Assembly: GCA_033398695.1 (NCBI GenBank) | Contig: CM065802.1 | Location: 78,664,096 to 78,728,095, forward strand | From: Orobanche coerulescens | Lineage: Eukaryota; Streptophyta; Magnoliopsida; Lamiales; Orobanchaceae | Direction: 5' to 3' | Length of the DNA: 64,000 bases | Shown: positions 10,443 through 23,500 of the stretch, one piece after another | Position numbering within the stretch: position 1 is the stretch's first letter | How the letters are laid out: every line of letters starts with the position of its first letter | The notes under the pieces: generated by a model | Database searches by the model: none | Seen by the model: only the letters and a program-made list of their open reading frames with translations | Told to the model about the DNA's origin: nothing | Position numbers and translations under genes: made by a program

Positions 10443-11600
10443 ATGGAGAGAGCAAGAAGAGTACGCGGAGGACGAGGCCGTGGTACGGGCCGAATCCCGA
10501 GAACTCGTGCGAACACACGTGCGAACGCGAGGAATAATGTTAACTCATCTAGCAGTGACGCTGCCACTCATTCACCAGGGCGTGATCATTCACTTTCGGG
10601 AGTCGTACTGGACACGGCTCGGTCGGAAGGTGTTCGGATCGATCCACTCGCCTTTATGCGTGGCATGATGGCCTGATGACTCGAGATGACACAACTAATG
10701 GAGACGATGCATAACTCACCAATCAAAATCAACAGGCTCCTCCGCCGCCACCTCGGAGGCAAGAGAGGAACGTGAGCAATATCATCGGCGACATCTCGCC
10801 GCAGGCCACCTACTTTTGAGGGCTCGTCGAGCCGGCGGATATTATTCATTGGCTCAAGCATTTCGAGAAGTTGTTTGCTATGGTAGAGTGTCCCGAAGGA
10901 CACAAAGTTTCTGCGGCTTACTACAGGTAAGAGCGCACATTCTTGGTGGTTGTCGTTGAAGCCCACCGAAGGATCATGTACTTGGGAGCAGATTCAAGAC
11001 TCTCATGATGGAGAGATATTATCCGGCCCCACTCGGAGAGGCCAAGTCGTCGAATTACTCACCCCGACCCTCAACAGACGAGGATGTTCTCGCCATTGCC
11101 GAGAAATTTCAGAACTTCTTCCGTTCGCCTCATCTATCATTCATTCCGAGGCGGATAAGATTAAGTATTTCAAGAAGAGGTGAAATCCCGTATGAGATTA
11201 CAATTGCTTAATCATAATTGCACCACGTTGGCCGAATTCATTGAGAAAGCTCTTACCTATGAGCTTCGCTAAAGAAATTGCTAAGCGGCAACCTTCGTCT
11301 GCTATCAAGAAATCAAGAATCGTAATCACCAAGGCGGCCGACAACCTTCAAGAAACCTCGTGCGGGCTCTGCTTTTACGAGCGACCTCCCGTGACGTCTA
11401 AACCCGCGGAATCTCGCCACGAGCGGCGCCTCGGCCATCACCGTTATAACTGTGGGGATCTTGGTCATGTCGGCACCAAGTGTCCGAGACAGTCATCACG
11501 TGTCATAATCGTGGAATTGTTGGGCATAAGGCCCGTTTTGCCGTAGGGACTCCAAACCTACTCCAGGCCATCTCGTGCCCCGGCGACACTGCTCGTAATC
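10443..11600 (+). pseudogene. Gypsy-B gag, heavily frameshifted
   Basis: Starts with ATG at 10443 and an RG-rich N terminus (RGGRGRGTGR) like the Gag starts of A, C and D. Capsid segments follow in different frames: IIHWLKHFEKLFAMVECPEG near 10840-10895, and MMERYYPAPLGEAK near 11005-11050. A degraded double zinc knuckle (YNCGDLGHVGTKCP and CHNRGIVGHKA) is at about 11446-11535. Several frameshifts and a stop at 10674-10676 prevent translation. Gag would form the particle; this copy cannot. Confidence 0.8.
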
Positions 11601-11689
11601 AAAGGCCACTCAATCGGGCGTTTAAAACGACAGGAGCGACTAAAGGTGGAGCCTATAGTCGCAGACGGAGCGTCCGGTGCGGGACTAGC

Positions 11690-14600
11690 AAACCCCAGAT
11701 TTATGAGATGAAGAAGACCGATGATCCCGAGGCCCAAATGATCTCGTGTACACTCGATATTCTATCTCAACCTGTGTGTACCCTTTTTGATACCGTGCAT
11801 CGCATTCATTCATTTCCGAATCATGTTTGAGTAGACTACGTCTGGGTAGTGCTACTAGTTGTGAGCCTTATGTCATTGGTCTACCCGATGGTAGACGAAT
11901 TATCGTAATCGTGAGATTCGAGATTGTCCTATTCGGGCCACGGTCGTATGGCCGGACCTTATCGTGGTAGATTTGCCGAGAGACGACATCATCTTGGGTA
12001 TTGATTGGATGGATCGTCATGATGCCATCATTAGTGTCCGTAAGCGTATGATTACTATCATTTCGCATTTATGGGGTTGAATGTGTATTTCGGAGGTAAT
12101 CCCTACTGCTCGTAAGGTCATTAATTTGATGAAAGCGGTGCGATTACTCGATCGAGGATGTGTCGGTTATTGGTGCTATATGACCAAAACCGAGGAATCA
12201 TCGAGATTGTTGTCGGATATTCCGGTAGTAAGGGAATATGCCGATGTATTTCCGCACGAGTTACAGTTTGCCTCCACAGAGGGATGTGGAATTCACGATT
12301 GAGTTGGAACCTGCACGTCCCGATATCGAAGGCACTGCATCAATGGCCCCGACCGAAATGCGAGAGTTGAAGAATCAAGTTGAGGAATTGTTCGATAAAC
12401 GATATATCCGACCGAGTGCGTCCCGTGGGGAGCACCGATCTGTTTGTCAAAAAGAAGGATGGTTCTTTTCGCTTGTGTATCGATTATCGGGAGTTGAATA
12501 GGGTGACAATCAAGAATAAGTATCCTTTACCCCGTATCGATGACCTATTGGATCAACTTCAGGGAGCTTCAGTATTTTCCAAGATCGACTTAAGATCTGG
12601 ATATCATCAGCTACGGATTCGAGAGTCGGATATCGCGAGGACGGCGTTTCGAACACGCTATGGTCATTTTGAGTTCGTAGTTATGCCGTTCGGGCTAACT
12701 AATGCACCTGCGGTATTCATGGAACTAATGAATCGGGTCTTCATCGACTTTTTGGATCGATTTGTTGTTGTCTTCATCGATGACATTTTGATTTATTCTC
12801 GTAACCGAGAGGAACATGAGATTCATCTTCATCAGGTTCTCGACGTGCTGAGACGAGAGCAACTTTATGGAAAGTTTTCCAAATGTGAGTTCTGGATGTC
12901 CGAAGTGACGTTTCTCGGACATGTAATTTCATCAGATGGAGTGCGTGTTGATCCTCAAAATACGGAGGCTATCCAGGATTGGTTACCTCCGAAGAATGTC
13001 AAGGAAATCCGAAGCTTCCTCGGATTAGCCGGTTATTATCGGAGGTTTGTGGAAGGATTTTCCAAAATTGCTCAACCATTGACGAACCTTTTGCGGAAGG
13101 ATAAGAAATACACGTGGTCCGACGCGTGTCAACGGAGTTTTGAGGAACTCAAGAGCCAGTTAATGTCAGCACCTGTACTTTCCTTGCCGCAGGGACTAAG
13201 GATTTGTGGTTTATAGTGATGCGTCGGACGGGGTCTCGGATGTGTACTCATGCGTAACGGGAAGGTTATTGCCTATGCTTCACGGCAGTTGAGACCTTAC
13301 GAGGTTAATTATCCGACACACGACCTTGAGCTAGCAAAAGTAGTGTTCGCTTTGAAGATTTGGCGTCATTACCTTTATGGCGTCACTTGTCGATATTCAC
13401 CGATCATAAAAGTTTAAAGTATATATTTACTCGTAGGAGTTAAATATGCGGCAGAGGCGGTGGTTAGAACTAATCAAGGATTATGATATTGAGATCCTTT
13501 ACCACCCGGGCAAGGCGAACGTTGTCGCCGACGCCTTGAGTCGTAAGTCCGTTCAGAGCAGATGCTTGCTCGTTTAACAATTCGAAGGAGCTTCAACAGA
13601 ATTCCTTAGACCCGAGATCGAGGTCCGGCTTCAGCGAGTTCGGGGACAGCTTTGTATGTTAGAGATTTCATCATCTCTTGAGAATGCAATCGGGGAGAAT
13701 CGGGGTTCGGACCCATCATTGTTGCGCATTCGTGAGGATGTGGCTCGGGAAAGCCCCTGGATTCGTGGTCCACGAGGATGGACTTTTGAGGTTTAAGAAC
13801 CGGATGTGCGTATCGCGAATGACGAGTTGAAAAACTCGATTTTGAGAGAAGCTCATGCTACCCCTTATTCTGTTCACCCGGTCTAGCAAGATGTATAAAG
13901 ACTTGAAACAAAATTACTGGTGGAGTAATATGAAGCGAGAAGTCGCGGAATTTGTTTCGAGATGCTTAACTTGCCAACAAGTCAAGATTGAACATCGACC
14001 GGCGGGTATGTCAAAACCTCTCCCTATTCCAGTGGAAATGGGAAGACATTTCTATGGATTTCATCACGAGTTTGCCGACGAGTCGTCCGTGGCATGAATA
14101 CGATCCGGTGATTGTGGACCGCTTAACTAAATCAGCTCATTTTCTTGAGATTAAGGATACTTGGGGTCCCGAGAGACTTGCCCACTATTCATCAAAGAGA
14201 TAGTGAGACCGCACTACTCCTAAAAGTATCGTTTCCGATCGTGACGGACGGTTTGTGTCACATTTTTGGAAATCGATTCATCGTGCTATGGGAACTCTTA
14301 ATCTCGATCGCCTTTCATCCTCGGTCAGACGGACAATCGAGAGAGGACTATTCGGACATTAGAGGACATGTTGAGAGCTTGCGTCCTCGATTGGAAGGAC
14401 GATTGGGAAGCCCAACTACCATTGATCGAGTTCACGTATAATAATAGTTGGCATGCTTCCATTAAGATGGCACCTTACGAGTCCTTTTACTGCCGTCGTT
14501 GTCTTTCTCCTTTGTGTTGGTATGACTTGTCGAATCAATCGCACCGAGCCCGATATGCTTATAGCCGCCGGAAAAGGTAGCTTTGATCAAGAGTCGTTTG

Positions 14601-15085
14601 TTGACCGCTCGTAGTCGATGAAATTATATGCGTATAACCGTCTGCGACCATTAGAGTTCGAGGCTGGTGACCATGTGTTGGTCAAGGTATCCCCGAGTCG
14701 TGGTATCTTCCGTTTTGGGAAGAGGGGAAAGTTGAGTCCGAGATTCATTGGACCGTTTGAGATTTTGGATCGAGTAGGCGAGTTAGCTTATCGGTTGGCT
14801 TTACCTCCGACGTTGAGCCGAATTCATAATGTGTTTCATGTCTCTCAGTTGCGAAAGTATGTTGCCGACCCGAGTCACATACTGCAGTTCGACGAAATCG
14901 AAATCGCCGACGACCACTCATATGAGGAGCGTCCTATACGAGTCTTAGAGCGGCGAATCAAACAGTTGAGAAATAAGACGATTCCTTTGGTTAAGATTCA
15001 GTGGTCTAGACACAGAGTCGAATAGGCCACTTGGGAAACCGAGGATAGTATGCGGGAGAGTTATCCCGAGTTGTTTGACCCTTAG
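11690..15085 (+). pseudogene. Gypsy-B pol: protease remnant, reverse transcriptase, RNase H, integrase, chromodomain
   Basis: The segment PQIYEMKKTDDPEA marks the Gag-protease junction; the protease DSGATHSFI motif is destroyed. Reverse transcriptase is the best part (12380-13216): [32 protein letters not shown] and catalytic FIDD are intact. RNase H (about 13215-13545) ends VVADALSRK. Integrase covers about 13850-14560 ([18 protein letters not shown], shifted core), and 14618-15025 holds [19 protein letters not shown] plus a chromodomain-like end broken by a TAG before ATWETED. At least six frame changes are needed to follow the homology. The stop TAG at 15083-15085 is in the position expected for the family. 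Confidence 0.9.
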
Positions 15086-15106
15086 TTTCGGGGACGAAAC
15101 TCTTTT

Positions 15107-15119
15107 AAGGGGGGGTGTA
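15107..15119 (+). other. Gypsy-B polypurine tract
   Basis: AAGGGGGGGTGTA directly before the 3' LTR, preceded by the inverted repeat AGTTTCGGGGACGAAACT (15084-15101) that overlaps the pol stop. Confidence 0.85.
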
Positions 15120-17454
15120 TGTAATACCCGGTTGTAATTCATTCATTTTCATTCAGTAATTATCATCTGTAATTGTCACTCGGTGTATTTTCACTCAATT
15201 ATAATCATTCATCAATCATGTTCTTTCACCGTGTTCACCGCTCTAAAAACTTCTAGTTGTGTATCGTTATTGTTCATTGTTTCAACTTTCCTCATATGAG
15301 TTCGACTTTGTTAGATCACCATTAATTTTTGGTAACTCCAAAAATTCTAAATCTTTGCAATATTATAGAGCATCGAGATAGCTTTCCAATGGTTCAAACG
15401 GTGAGTCAATCGGAGTCCGGACGAGAGAGTTATGGTCGTTTTAGCTCACCCGCTCATTTTGACTTTTGGCGATCATCGCTGACTCGGATTCGTGTCGTCC
15501 GACACGGCCCGTGCATTTCGTCCGGAAAATGCCAAGTATTCGCCTGTGACTCGACCGTGTCGTTTGGCACGGCCGAGTCGAACCCTTCCGGATAAGCCAG
15601 ATCGTCGCCCGGACGCCCGACCGTGTCGCCCGCACGGCCGAAGTCATGCCGAGTCTCGCTTGACGGGTCACTGTCGGGAGGCCCTCGCGCCGCGACCGTG
15701 TCAAGCGTGACACGGTCGAGTCCGCTGCCACCACGCCGGCCAATCATGCGACACGACCGTGCCGATCGGCACGGCCGTGTCCGGCAGGTAGTCAACCCCT
15801 ATAAATTCATTTTTGAGCATTTCAGCTCATTCTTTCCAGTTTTTTCCACCTTTTACGAGAGAGAGAAGCTTGAGGGAGAGTTTTCTTCATCAATTATCAT
15901 TTGAGTGTTTGATTTTCTTCATTTCCTTTCGATCGTGAAGCCCGGAAAATCAATCTAACACGTGTTCTTCGGATTTTAGTACTTGAATCTTCAAGAGGTA
16001 ATTCCTTCAACACTTTGGACTTCGATTTTGTGTTGAGATATGATGTTTTGGACGTTATAATCATGTTATATGAAGGGATATGTATATGATTATGAGTTTG
16101 TATAAGGATTCATTGGATTATTGAGGGATTATTCAAGAACACCTTGAATATCGAGTTGGAATTGGGGATTTTCGACTAATTGTTGTTTTAATCACATTTT
16201 TGGATATTCATAATGGATTATTGATCGTATTGGAGTTGTTTTGTTGGTTTGAAACACTTCTTGGGGGATTTGATATTGGTATATCGAGGTTTGATTGTAA
16301 ACAATCGGAGTTTGGATATTACGTGTTTGATTTAATGCCTCTATGGACTTGGTTTAGTCGTATCGACGTTTTGAGTTCGTTATATTCGTGTTTGATTCGT
16401 ATATTGAACGGATTGTTGGTAATTGTATTATTTAAGGTTGTTCGAGCGACCGATATCTCAATTAGGACGTTGTTCGTGGACGGACATTCTTCATCGTTGT
16501 TGTGTAAGTTAATTCTTACTCGGTTAAAAGGATATTCATACCTTTTATTGTTGATCATTCATAATCATAACTCATTCATCATTGTATTAATCATATTAAA
16601 ACTTGTTATTGTCAATTAATCACTTCAGTCATAAGGAACGACGGTTCCAATCTTTTCGTTGAGCTATCATTCATTTCATTATTACTCTCATCTCGGTGAG
16701 TCATTCTTGACTTTGTCAGATTATTATTTATTCATTGATATTCATTACGGTCATTCTCGTTCATATGACCTTCTGGGTTCATATTGCGTGGCCGGGTGCG
16801 GATGTGTGGAATTTTTAGTCGGGCACGTTATGGCCATGTATTGGGAGTGATACATTGGACTGTGCACACGGTAATGCATTACCTCCGTGAGACTAATTAG
16901 GTACAAGGATGGGTGTGTCCGGTCATTCGTCTTGTACACTTGCACGTAACACTACGGGCGTACTATGATACCCCTCTTCGGCGTAATTCATAACTAAGGA
17001 TATTTCATAACTTCGCTTAAATCATGATTGTGTATTTTTCAACCCTTGAGGATTGTTGTTCGTAATGGCGACCCTTTGGGGATTTTGTTTTTCGTGTCTT
17101 GGCAAGGCAAAGGCACGGGAGAACACGCTGACGTCGAGGAGTCCTGGTGATACTAGAAGGGGCCTCATTGCTCACCACTTATTCATCATTTAAGTTTCCT
17201 TTATTTATTCCATTGAGACATTCCGTTTGAATACTCGTTTCATTCAGTGTTGTGTATTTTATCGTCACATAAGATACACATGTATTCTATTTTATCCTGG
17301 GTGTGTTGTATGAAACTCCTAATCGGAGTAATTGATGTTGTAATGTGGTTCGGTACTACATTTACCCTGTGTAATTCATTTTTTTTCATTCGCCTGGTGG
17401 GTCCCAGTCGGGGGTCCACGGCACTGTAATATCCGCCTAGTTTGGGGTGTTACA
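15120..17454 (+). repeat. Gypsy-B 3' LTR
   Basis: 2,335 bp sister of 7525-9890. The palindrome block is at about 15485-15785 and keeps the 18-bp palindrome at 15757-15774, but much of the remainder is shortened or altered relative to the 5' LTR. TATAAA is at 15800-15805. An open frame of 139 codons at 16200-16619 corresponds to one of 81 codons in the 5' LTR that ends at a stop; I treat it as chance. Confidence 0.95.
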
Positions 17455-18274
17455 CGTCACCTTGTTTAGCTCCCTCTAATCAATACATAATCGGAGGGAT
17501 CCATATTTCTTTCGGACAAAGAGAACGGGTGCTCCCCAAGGAGAAACCCTGGGTTGAATGTAACCCTTCTGCAATAATTCCTCCAGTTGCTTCTTTAGTT
17601 CATACATCTCGGTTGGCGCCATGCGGTATGGTGCTCTGGAAATAGGAACGGCTCCAGGCTCTAATTCGATAGTGAACTCCACTTCTCTCTGCGGAGGTAA
17701 CCCAGGTAGTTCGTCAGGGAATACATCTGAAAATTCATTCACAACTGGAATAGATGAGAGTTCTACTCCTTCTTCTTTCTTCATGGCATAGCACCAAATT
17801 CCATGACATCCCTGCTTCAGTAATTTCACTGCTTTCATCGCTTTGATCAATTTTCTCGAGCTTCTCGGTCTCCATCCTCTGAATAAGTGTTCAGACCCAT
17901 CATCAGCAATGATAGAAATGACCCTCTTTCGGTAATTCAGAATAGCTCTATAACGGTTGAGCCAATCGTCTCCGAGAATTAAATCGTCACCGTAGATGTC
18001 AACTACAATAAGATTCGATGGCCAATCTCTCCCTCCTATAGACACTGGAAAATCTCTAGTTTCTAGGGTTCCCACAATTTTCTCTCCGCTCGGTAATCCC
18101 ACAACATAAGGTTCACAATCATACAAGCACGAGATCTTCAAACGATTAACACAGTTTAAAGATATAAAAGAATGCGTAGCTCCTGAATCGAATAAGACAC
18201 TAACTGGTTGCAAAAGGATCTGAATCGTACCTGATGCAATAGCCGTGTTCTGATCGTCTGACTTCTTCATCTCG
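17455..18274 (-). pseudogene. Gypsy-A protease and start of reverse transcriptase
   Basis: Open frame from IYEMKKSDDQN, through the aspartic protease motif DSGATHSFI (about 18170-18196), GDDWLNRYRAILNYRKR, the protease-RT linker (FPDELPGLPPQREVEF) and the first reverse transcriptase motifs ([23 protein letters not shown]). The Gypsy-B junction falls at the following VTIKNKYP. Protease frees Gag and enzymes from the polyprotein. This stretch has no internal stop. Confidence 0.9.
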
Positions 18275-19477
18275 TAAATACGCGGGGGAACAGACCCCGC
18301 ACTAGATGCTTCTCTTTTCCCAACATTCTACTGCTGGAAACCACTTTGCTGCGTCTGGTTTACACTAGTGTCCTTCGGAACCGGTGCAGGAGTGCGAGTA
18401 CCAAAAGATCGAGTCGCATTTCCACAAAATGTTGCGCGATGCCCTTCCTGTCCACACTCGAAACAGGTCACAGCAGGTGGGAAACAGTCACGTCAAACAT
18501 GCCCTGCTTTGCCACAGTTATAACATTTCTTTCCTGCGTCTGAAACGGTCGGTGCTGCCCGGAACTTCTTTCCACCTCGAGAAGGATGCGGAGGCCTCTT
18601 AGATGAATGAAATGAGGACTGGCCCCTGCGGGGCCCACTACTCTTATTCTCCGTGAAGTTGCCAGCCACTTTATGCTTCTTTGCTTCTGTTGATTTCTCT
18701 ACTGCCGCCTCTTTCATATCATAGGCCAGCGCCTTGTCCTGATACTGTCGCAGGGTGGTACATTCAAATCCGGACATATATTGCTGAATCTCTGGCTTCA
18801 TCCGCATGTCAAAATGGAAAATCCTCTCCGCCTCGGTCCTGACCAAGTGGCGCACGTAAGTCAACTGGTGATTAAAAGCCTTAATCACGTCGGTCACAGA
18901 TGCCCCTGAATTTTGTGGTGAGAAAAACTCCCGGACTCGTGCCTCTCTAACTGGGCGAGGACAACACTGCGCTTCCATCATTAATTTGAACTCCGTCCAG
19001 TCAGCATTATGCTCCTCAGGTCGAATGGCCTCCCACCAGTCGAAAGCCTCCCCAGTCATAAGATATTGGGCGATCGGAACTTTTCTGTCGTTGGGACAGT
19101 TAATCCCTGCAAAGATCTTCTCTAACTCCTTCAGCCAATGATCCCAAGAAAGCGTCTCAGCAGAACCGTCAAATTTCGGAGGGTGCAATTTGACCACCTC
19201 AGTAAGCCATTTGTCCCCCCAATTTTCCTCGTTATGCTGCTGTCCCATCGCCGTCTGCATGCGATCAACAACCTGTTTTAAACTGGTTTATCTGAGCAAC
19301 CACCTGTTGAAGCACTCCCGGCACGTTAGGATCTGCATCATTATTTGCTGATCCCTGCTGTCCTCCGGAATGAGAATCTGTTCGACTAGCGGTTAATTCT
19401 GGGGTAGACACCGAATATTCCTGTCTCGCATTTCCACGTCCGCGTCTGCGTCCGCGTCCACGACCTCCCCTCAACAT
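18275..19477 (-). pseudogene. Gypsy-A gag
   Basis: Probable start ATG at 19475-19477 (MLRGGRGRGRRRGRG), an RG-rich N terminus. The capsid region follows (LKELEKIFAGINCP, ARVREFFSPQN, MRMKPEIQQYMSG), then a basic tail and zinc knuckles (CYNCGKAGHV, then CFECGQEGHRATFC). Defects: a one-base frame change near 19270-19285, TGA at 18493-18495 within the first knuckle (CGA to TGA would explain it), and TAG at 18328-18330 (CAG to TAG would explain it). Both stops fit deamination of methylated cytosine. It lies directly upstream of protease in the same intended frame. Confidence 0.88.
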
Positions 19478-19696
19478 ACTGTAAACACAAATATCAATAT
19501 CCAGGGCAACTTTTCTAAAAGAAAGTCCGTCAATATTCACAAAAAGGAATTAAATAAAACGATAGTAACTGAGATTAGGAGACTTACAACCACGGTCCAC
19601 ACGACGATGCTGGCTCAGTAGTGATGTTACAACGACCCGTAAATAACGTAAACAGACCCAACTAAAACCCGACTGCCAAGATACCCATGAATCTTA
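19478..19696 (-). other. Gypsy-A short leader
   Basis: About 220 bp between primer site and gag ATG. No gene or clear structure seen. Confidence 0.6.
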
Positions 19697-19708
19697 GCTC
19701 TGATACCA
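19697..19708 (-). other. Gypsy-A primer-binding site
   Basis: Minus strand TGGTATCAGAGC, an exact match to the common plant tRNA-Met-type site, five bases from the 5' LTR. Confidence 0.92.
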
Positions 19709-19713
19709 TATTT

Positions 19714-22172
19714 TGTAACACCCCGAGATATTCGGAATAATTACAGCGCCGTAAACCGTTTAAGTAAGGATTTACAGGGCTAATTAAAAGAAATGTAAAC
19801 ATAATTCAACAGTACCACTGAAATTCGAAATACAGAACCGGTTCAACTGATCCAGGGAGTTAATTTATACAACCATATCGAAAATGACATTATTAAAACA
19901 CACGTACTCGAGTACTAAAGTGAACCAAGAAGACAAATCACCATAACAATAAACATCAACCACATCACTGAGCCATCTCATCATCATGTCGGTACTGTGA
20001 TTGCCTCCCCGCTCCTTGGCTACCTGAACATCAAAACAATGTCCACCCCCAAAGGGGTTAGCAAAACGATGCTAGTACAAGTATCACAATACAAGTTTCA
20101 TCAATGCATTATAAAACATACAAAATGGACTTCCGCCATCGGAATCCAACGATGTGAATCCTCACGATTCCATCAATACAATACAGGGTAATCCAACGAT
20201 CCAGCGCCATCGGTATAGATCCCCATGATGATCTCGTCGGACCAACGCATGGTGGAAAACCCGTCCAACGATCCAGCGCCCTCAGCATAGATCCCCATGA
20301 TGATCCCGTCGGACCAATGCATGGTGAAAAACCCGTCCAACGATCCAGCGCCCTCAGCATAGATCCCCATGATGATCCCGTCGGACCAACGCATGGTGGA
20401 CATTCGATCCAGCGCCCTCAGCATAGATCCTCATGATCCCCTCGGATCATTTACAACACAAACAATACCATTATGCATACACATATGGAAATCAACACGT
20501 TCATCGACGTAAATATCATGCCAACTCAAAGAATATAATATAATGTTCAACAACACAAATAAATCGTACACACAATCAACAATAAAATATCAATAAACTT
20601 AATATACGATACTTGCCTCAAAGATGGCAAGAACAAATCACTCCAACGATCTCAACACACTCGAAGGCCGTCTCCTTCGATCAACGTAGCAAGCTCAAAC
20701 CTTAACAAAAGAAATAATATAGAATTTATCTTATGTCGTACGAATGTCTAACAACCCGGTCTACAGCCGAAAGATCTAAAAATGCAATCTGCCTGAACTA
20801 CTTAGCGTACGCTACGTACTCTACGTAACGTGCGCTAAGCCTTCCCGTTAGCGTACGTAGACGACGAAGTCTAGCGTACGCTAGCTTATGTACCGTGATC
20901 CTCTCGATCGGCCGATCGACTACTTTGATGACATAACGTACGTTACGTACCAAACATAGCGTATGTTACTCATTCCCGATAGCGCACGTTAATATATACA
21001 TCTTAGCGTGCGCTACCTGTGCATGGCAGTTTACTATTGGGCAGAAAATTGATCTAATGGTGATGAAACTCATGAAATCTTCAGTGATAAAAACATGTCA
21101 TCTCCGTGCATACTATGTTCATACGGTTTGTGAAAGATCTTTACGGATTAAGCGACTTCAAGGTACAAGGATACGTATAACCATCACAACATCTTAATTC
21201 ATCTTGATCTTCAAGAAAATATCTCAAGTTCAATCCATTCCAAATCCTAAACGTATGATTCCATTATGTAAAGACCTAAGAACTTGCTAATCTCCATGAA
21301 CTGTCCAATATCGGTTAGAAGATACATGAATATGCTTAGGAGTCCAAACACTAAAAAGGTTCAACGGTTTATACGATGAAGAAGTACCGAAGCATCGAAA
21401 ATATCCTTCTAACAACATGATGTTCGACTACGTACGAATTTTAACTGACTAGAAAATCCCAAATCATGATCAAAACATCCTTCAGAATACTACTAATATT
21501 GGTGAAGAATCACCTACCTCAAAGTAGCGAAGAACACGAAGGAACTTTGAAGAAATCCAACACCGAGAGCTTGAACACCAATCTCTAATGATCTACAATC
21601 TTCAACTCGGGCTAGGACGATGATATGAAGGGTTTAGGATGAAGAGAGTGACTCTCTAAGTCCAAGAATTCGGATGTGGGAAGTGAAAAGTCTGAAAATA
21701 TGAAAAAGGATGTTGTCCTATATATAGAAAATGGTTATTAGCGCGCGCTAGTTCATATTCATAGCGTGCGCTAACGGCTATACGAAACTTACTGACTTCA
21801 CTGTACTCAGCATTTAGCGTACGCTACCGCGTTGACTTGGATTTTTCCCGAAAGCCGTCCAGGTTCATCCCGAAATAATCCGACCAAGATCCCCGGCCTG
21901 ATCTCACCTACCAACACGTCTCAATCATGCTGACTACGTATAGCGCGCGCTAAGGTTCATATATAGTGTGCGCTACTAAACCCAGATTAGCGTACGCTAC
22001 GCCTAGTCTATAGCGTGCGCTACAAGTGAAAAATCACAATATTGAACACAATCATGCAATCATGCGCTCAACAACACTGAATCATGAAATACGGAGAATA
22101 ATACTCAGATCAAAATACAACAATTACAATATCACAAGATTCAATTACACATCAGAAATCTCGGGTATTACA
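19714..22172 (-). repeat. Gypsy-A 5' LTR
   Basis: 2,459 bp sister of 2272-4684. It has one more 72-bp tandem unit (20193-20430) and one palindrome fewer in the promoter array: a single TAGCGTACGCTA at 21825-21836 replaces the two units at 4303 and 4327. The palindrome array is at about 21739-22022 and the downstream cluster at about 20800-21020. Confidence 0.95.
20193..20430. repeat. 72-bp tandem repeat in Gypsy-A 5' LTR
   Basis: Three full units plus a shorter terminal copy, each carrying ATCCAGCGCC and GATGATC[CT]CGTCGGACCAA. One unit more than in the 3' LTR. Confidence 0.85.
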
Positions 22173-23500
22173 CTTCCAAGGTTTACATGTCCTAACCGTA
22201 AATGCCACAGATATGTTTGGTTTATGCTTGAAGGTTCTTTTCTCTTTTTAAGTTTAGACAAAGAGTTAAGTGATTTATGCATAGGAGTTTGTGCAGTGTT
22301 AACGACATATAGTCCATCATTAAAAGTACCTCTGCAAATATATTCACCGCTTTTTTTCTTAATAATGGCATCATCATCAAAAGAAACTGAATAACCATCG
22401 CTTTTTAATTTAGAAACCGAAATTAAATTCATTCTAAAATCCGGTACTAATAATACATTATTGAGAACTAATAATTTATCATTAATCTTCAATTGCACGA
22501 CTCCCACTGCAACAACCATAAGCCTGGAATAATCGCCCCAGTTGATGGTAATCTCGCCCGCACTAAGCTGCTTGGTTACCTGAAAACTATGCGAGTCAAA
22601 GCAAACATGATCAGTGGAGCCTGAATCAACTATCCACGAAGTGGAAGAACAAGCTGCCAAACATGTTTTGACTACTAGTGCATGAGACATACCTTTCTTA
22701 AGAGCAGGGCAGTCCGCTTTAAAATGTCCTTTCTGACCGCACTTGTAGCACTTTGCCTTTGGCTTTTTGTTCGCCTCGGGCTGAGGAGCCTTGCTTTTCA
22801 CCTTGAGGGTCGCCACTTGCTTCTGGCCAACCTGCTTCTTCTTCTTTCCCCATTTTGGTTTGGAAGAAGTAGCACCGGTTGCCACAAGAATTTGATGATA
22901 ACCTTGTTTGAAGAGACCTTCAGCAGACTGAAGCTCTGTCAGAAGTTCCGCCAAACTATATGTCCTGCGGTTCATATTGTAGTTAAGGCGGAACTGCTCA
23001 AAGCTTCTAGGTAAGCTGCCTAAGATAATATCGACCTGCGTTTCCGCATCGATAGTAGCCCCCAGTATGCTCAGTTCGTTCAAATGGGACATCATTTTTA
23101 GAACATGATCCCTCACTGGAGTCCCTTCAGACATTTGGGTTGTCATCCATACCCTCATTGCATTTTGTCTAGCCTCCCGGTTCTGATGACCAAACATCTC
23201 GGTGAGACTTTTCATCATTTCCGCAGCCGAGCCCATCGTCTGATGCTGATGCTGCAATACATTTGTCAGTGAAGCCAAAATGTAACAGCGAGCCGTCTCA
23301 TCAGACTTTTTCCATTTTCGGAATTCAGCCAACTCTTCGGGAGTGGCATCCGGTTCTGGTTCTAGAGGGCTCTCCTCGATTAAGACAAATTTATGCCCCT
23401 CAGCAGTCAGGACAATGTCAAGATTTCTTTTCCAATCGGCAAAGTTAGTGCCATCAAGTTTATTTTCTTTGAGAATAACTGCTAGTGGATTGAAAGACAT
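22173..23500 (-). pseudogene. Copia-1 gag-protease-pre-integrase, 5' part of the polyprotein
   Basis: Starts at the ATG at 23498-23500 and stays open to the Gypsy-A junction, about 440 residues. The N-terminal part is a copia Gag capsid region (LDGTNFADWKRNL near residue 16). A CCHC zinc knuckle follows (CYKCGQKGHFKADC, about residues 250-263), then the aspartic protease motif DSGSTDH, then the pre-integrase motif LWHLRLGH at the end. The last residues of the open frame past 22173 come from the LTR of Gypsy-A and do not belong to this gene. The continuation lies at 1-2271. Gag builds the virus-like particle in the cytoplasm and protease cuts the polyprotein; both are non-functional here because the gene is split. 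Confidence 0.92.

Larger units (their letters stand above)
7525..17454 (+). mobile_element. Gypsy-B: Ty3/gypsy chromodomain retrotransposon nested in Gypsy-A
   Basis: Full-length, 9.9 kb: 5' LTR 7525-9890, primer site 9895-9906, degraded Gag and Pol, polypurine tract, 3' LTR 15120-17454, with perfect CGTCA duplication. It lies in the opposite orientation to its host Gypsy-A. The LTR ends TGTAATACCC and GGTGTTACA match those of A, C and D, marking the same broad group. Coding regions contain many frameshifts, more than in A or C despite being the younger insertion, which is odd (see findings on CAG/CTG sites). Confidence 0.95.
2272..22172 (-). mobile_element. Gypsy-A: Ty3/gypsy chromodomain retrotransposon inserted in Copia-1, split by Gypsy-B
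   Basis: Complete element apart from the nested Gypsy-B (7525-17454). Minus-strand order: 5' LTR 19714-22172, primer site 19697-19708, Gag, protease, reverse transcriptase, RNase H, integrase, chromodomain-like tail, polypurine tract 4685-4701, 3' LTR 2272-4684. The order reverse transcriptase before integrase defines Ty3/gypsy, and the C-terminal VQWSRHGAEEATWE segment resembles the chromodomain of plant chromoviruses of the Tekay/Del type. The 5-bp duplication CTTCC is perfect. Coding parts carry several stops, one frameshift and a foreign insert, so it is dead. Confidence 0.95.

Noticed and set aside
16200..16619. 139-codon hydrophobic open frame in the Gypsy-B 3' LTR
   Set aside because: It corresponds to an 81-codon frame in the 5' LTR that ends at a stop; no start context, domain or selection evidence. 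Treated as LTR non-coding sequence.
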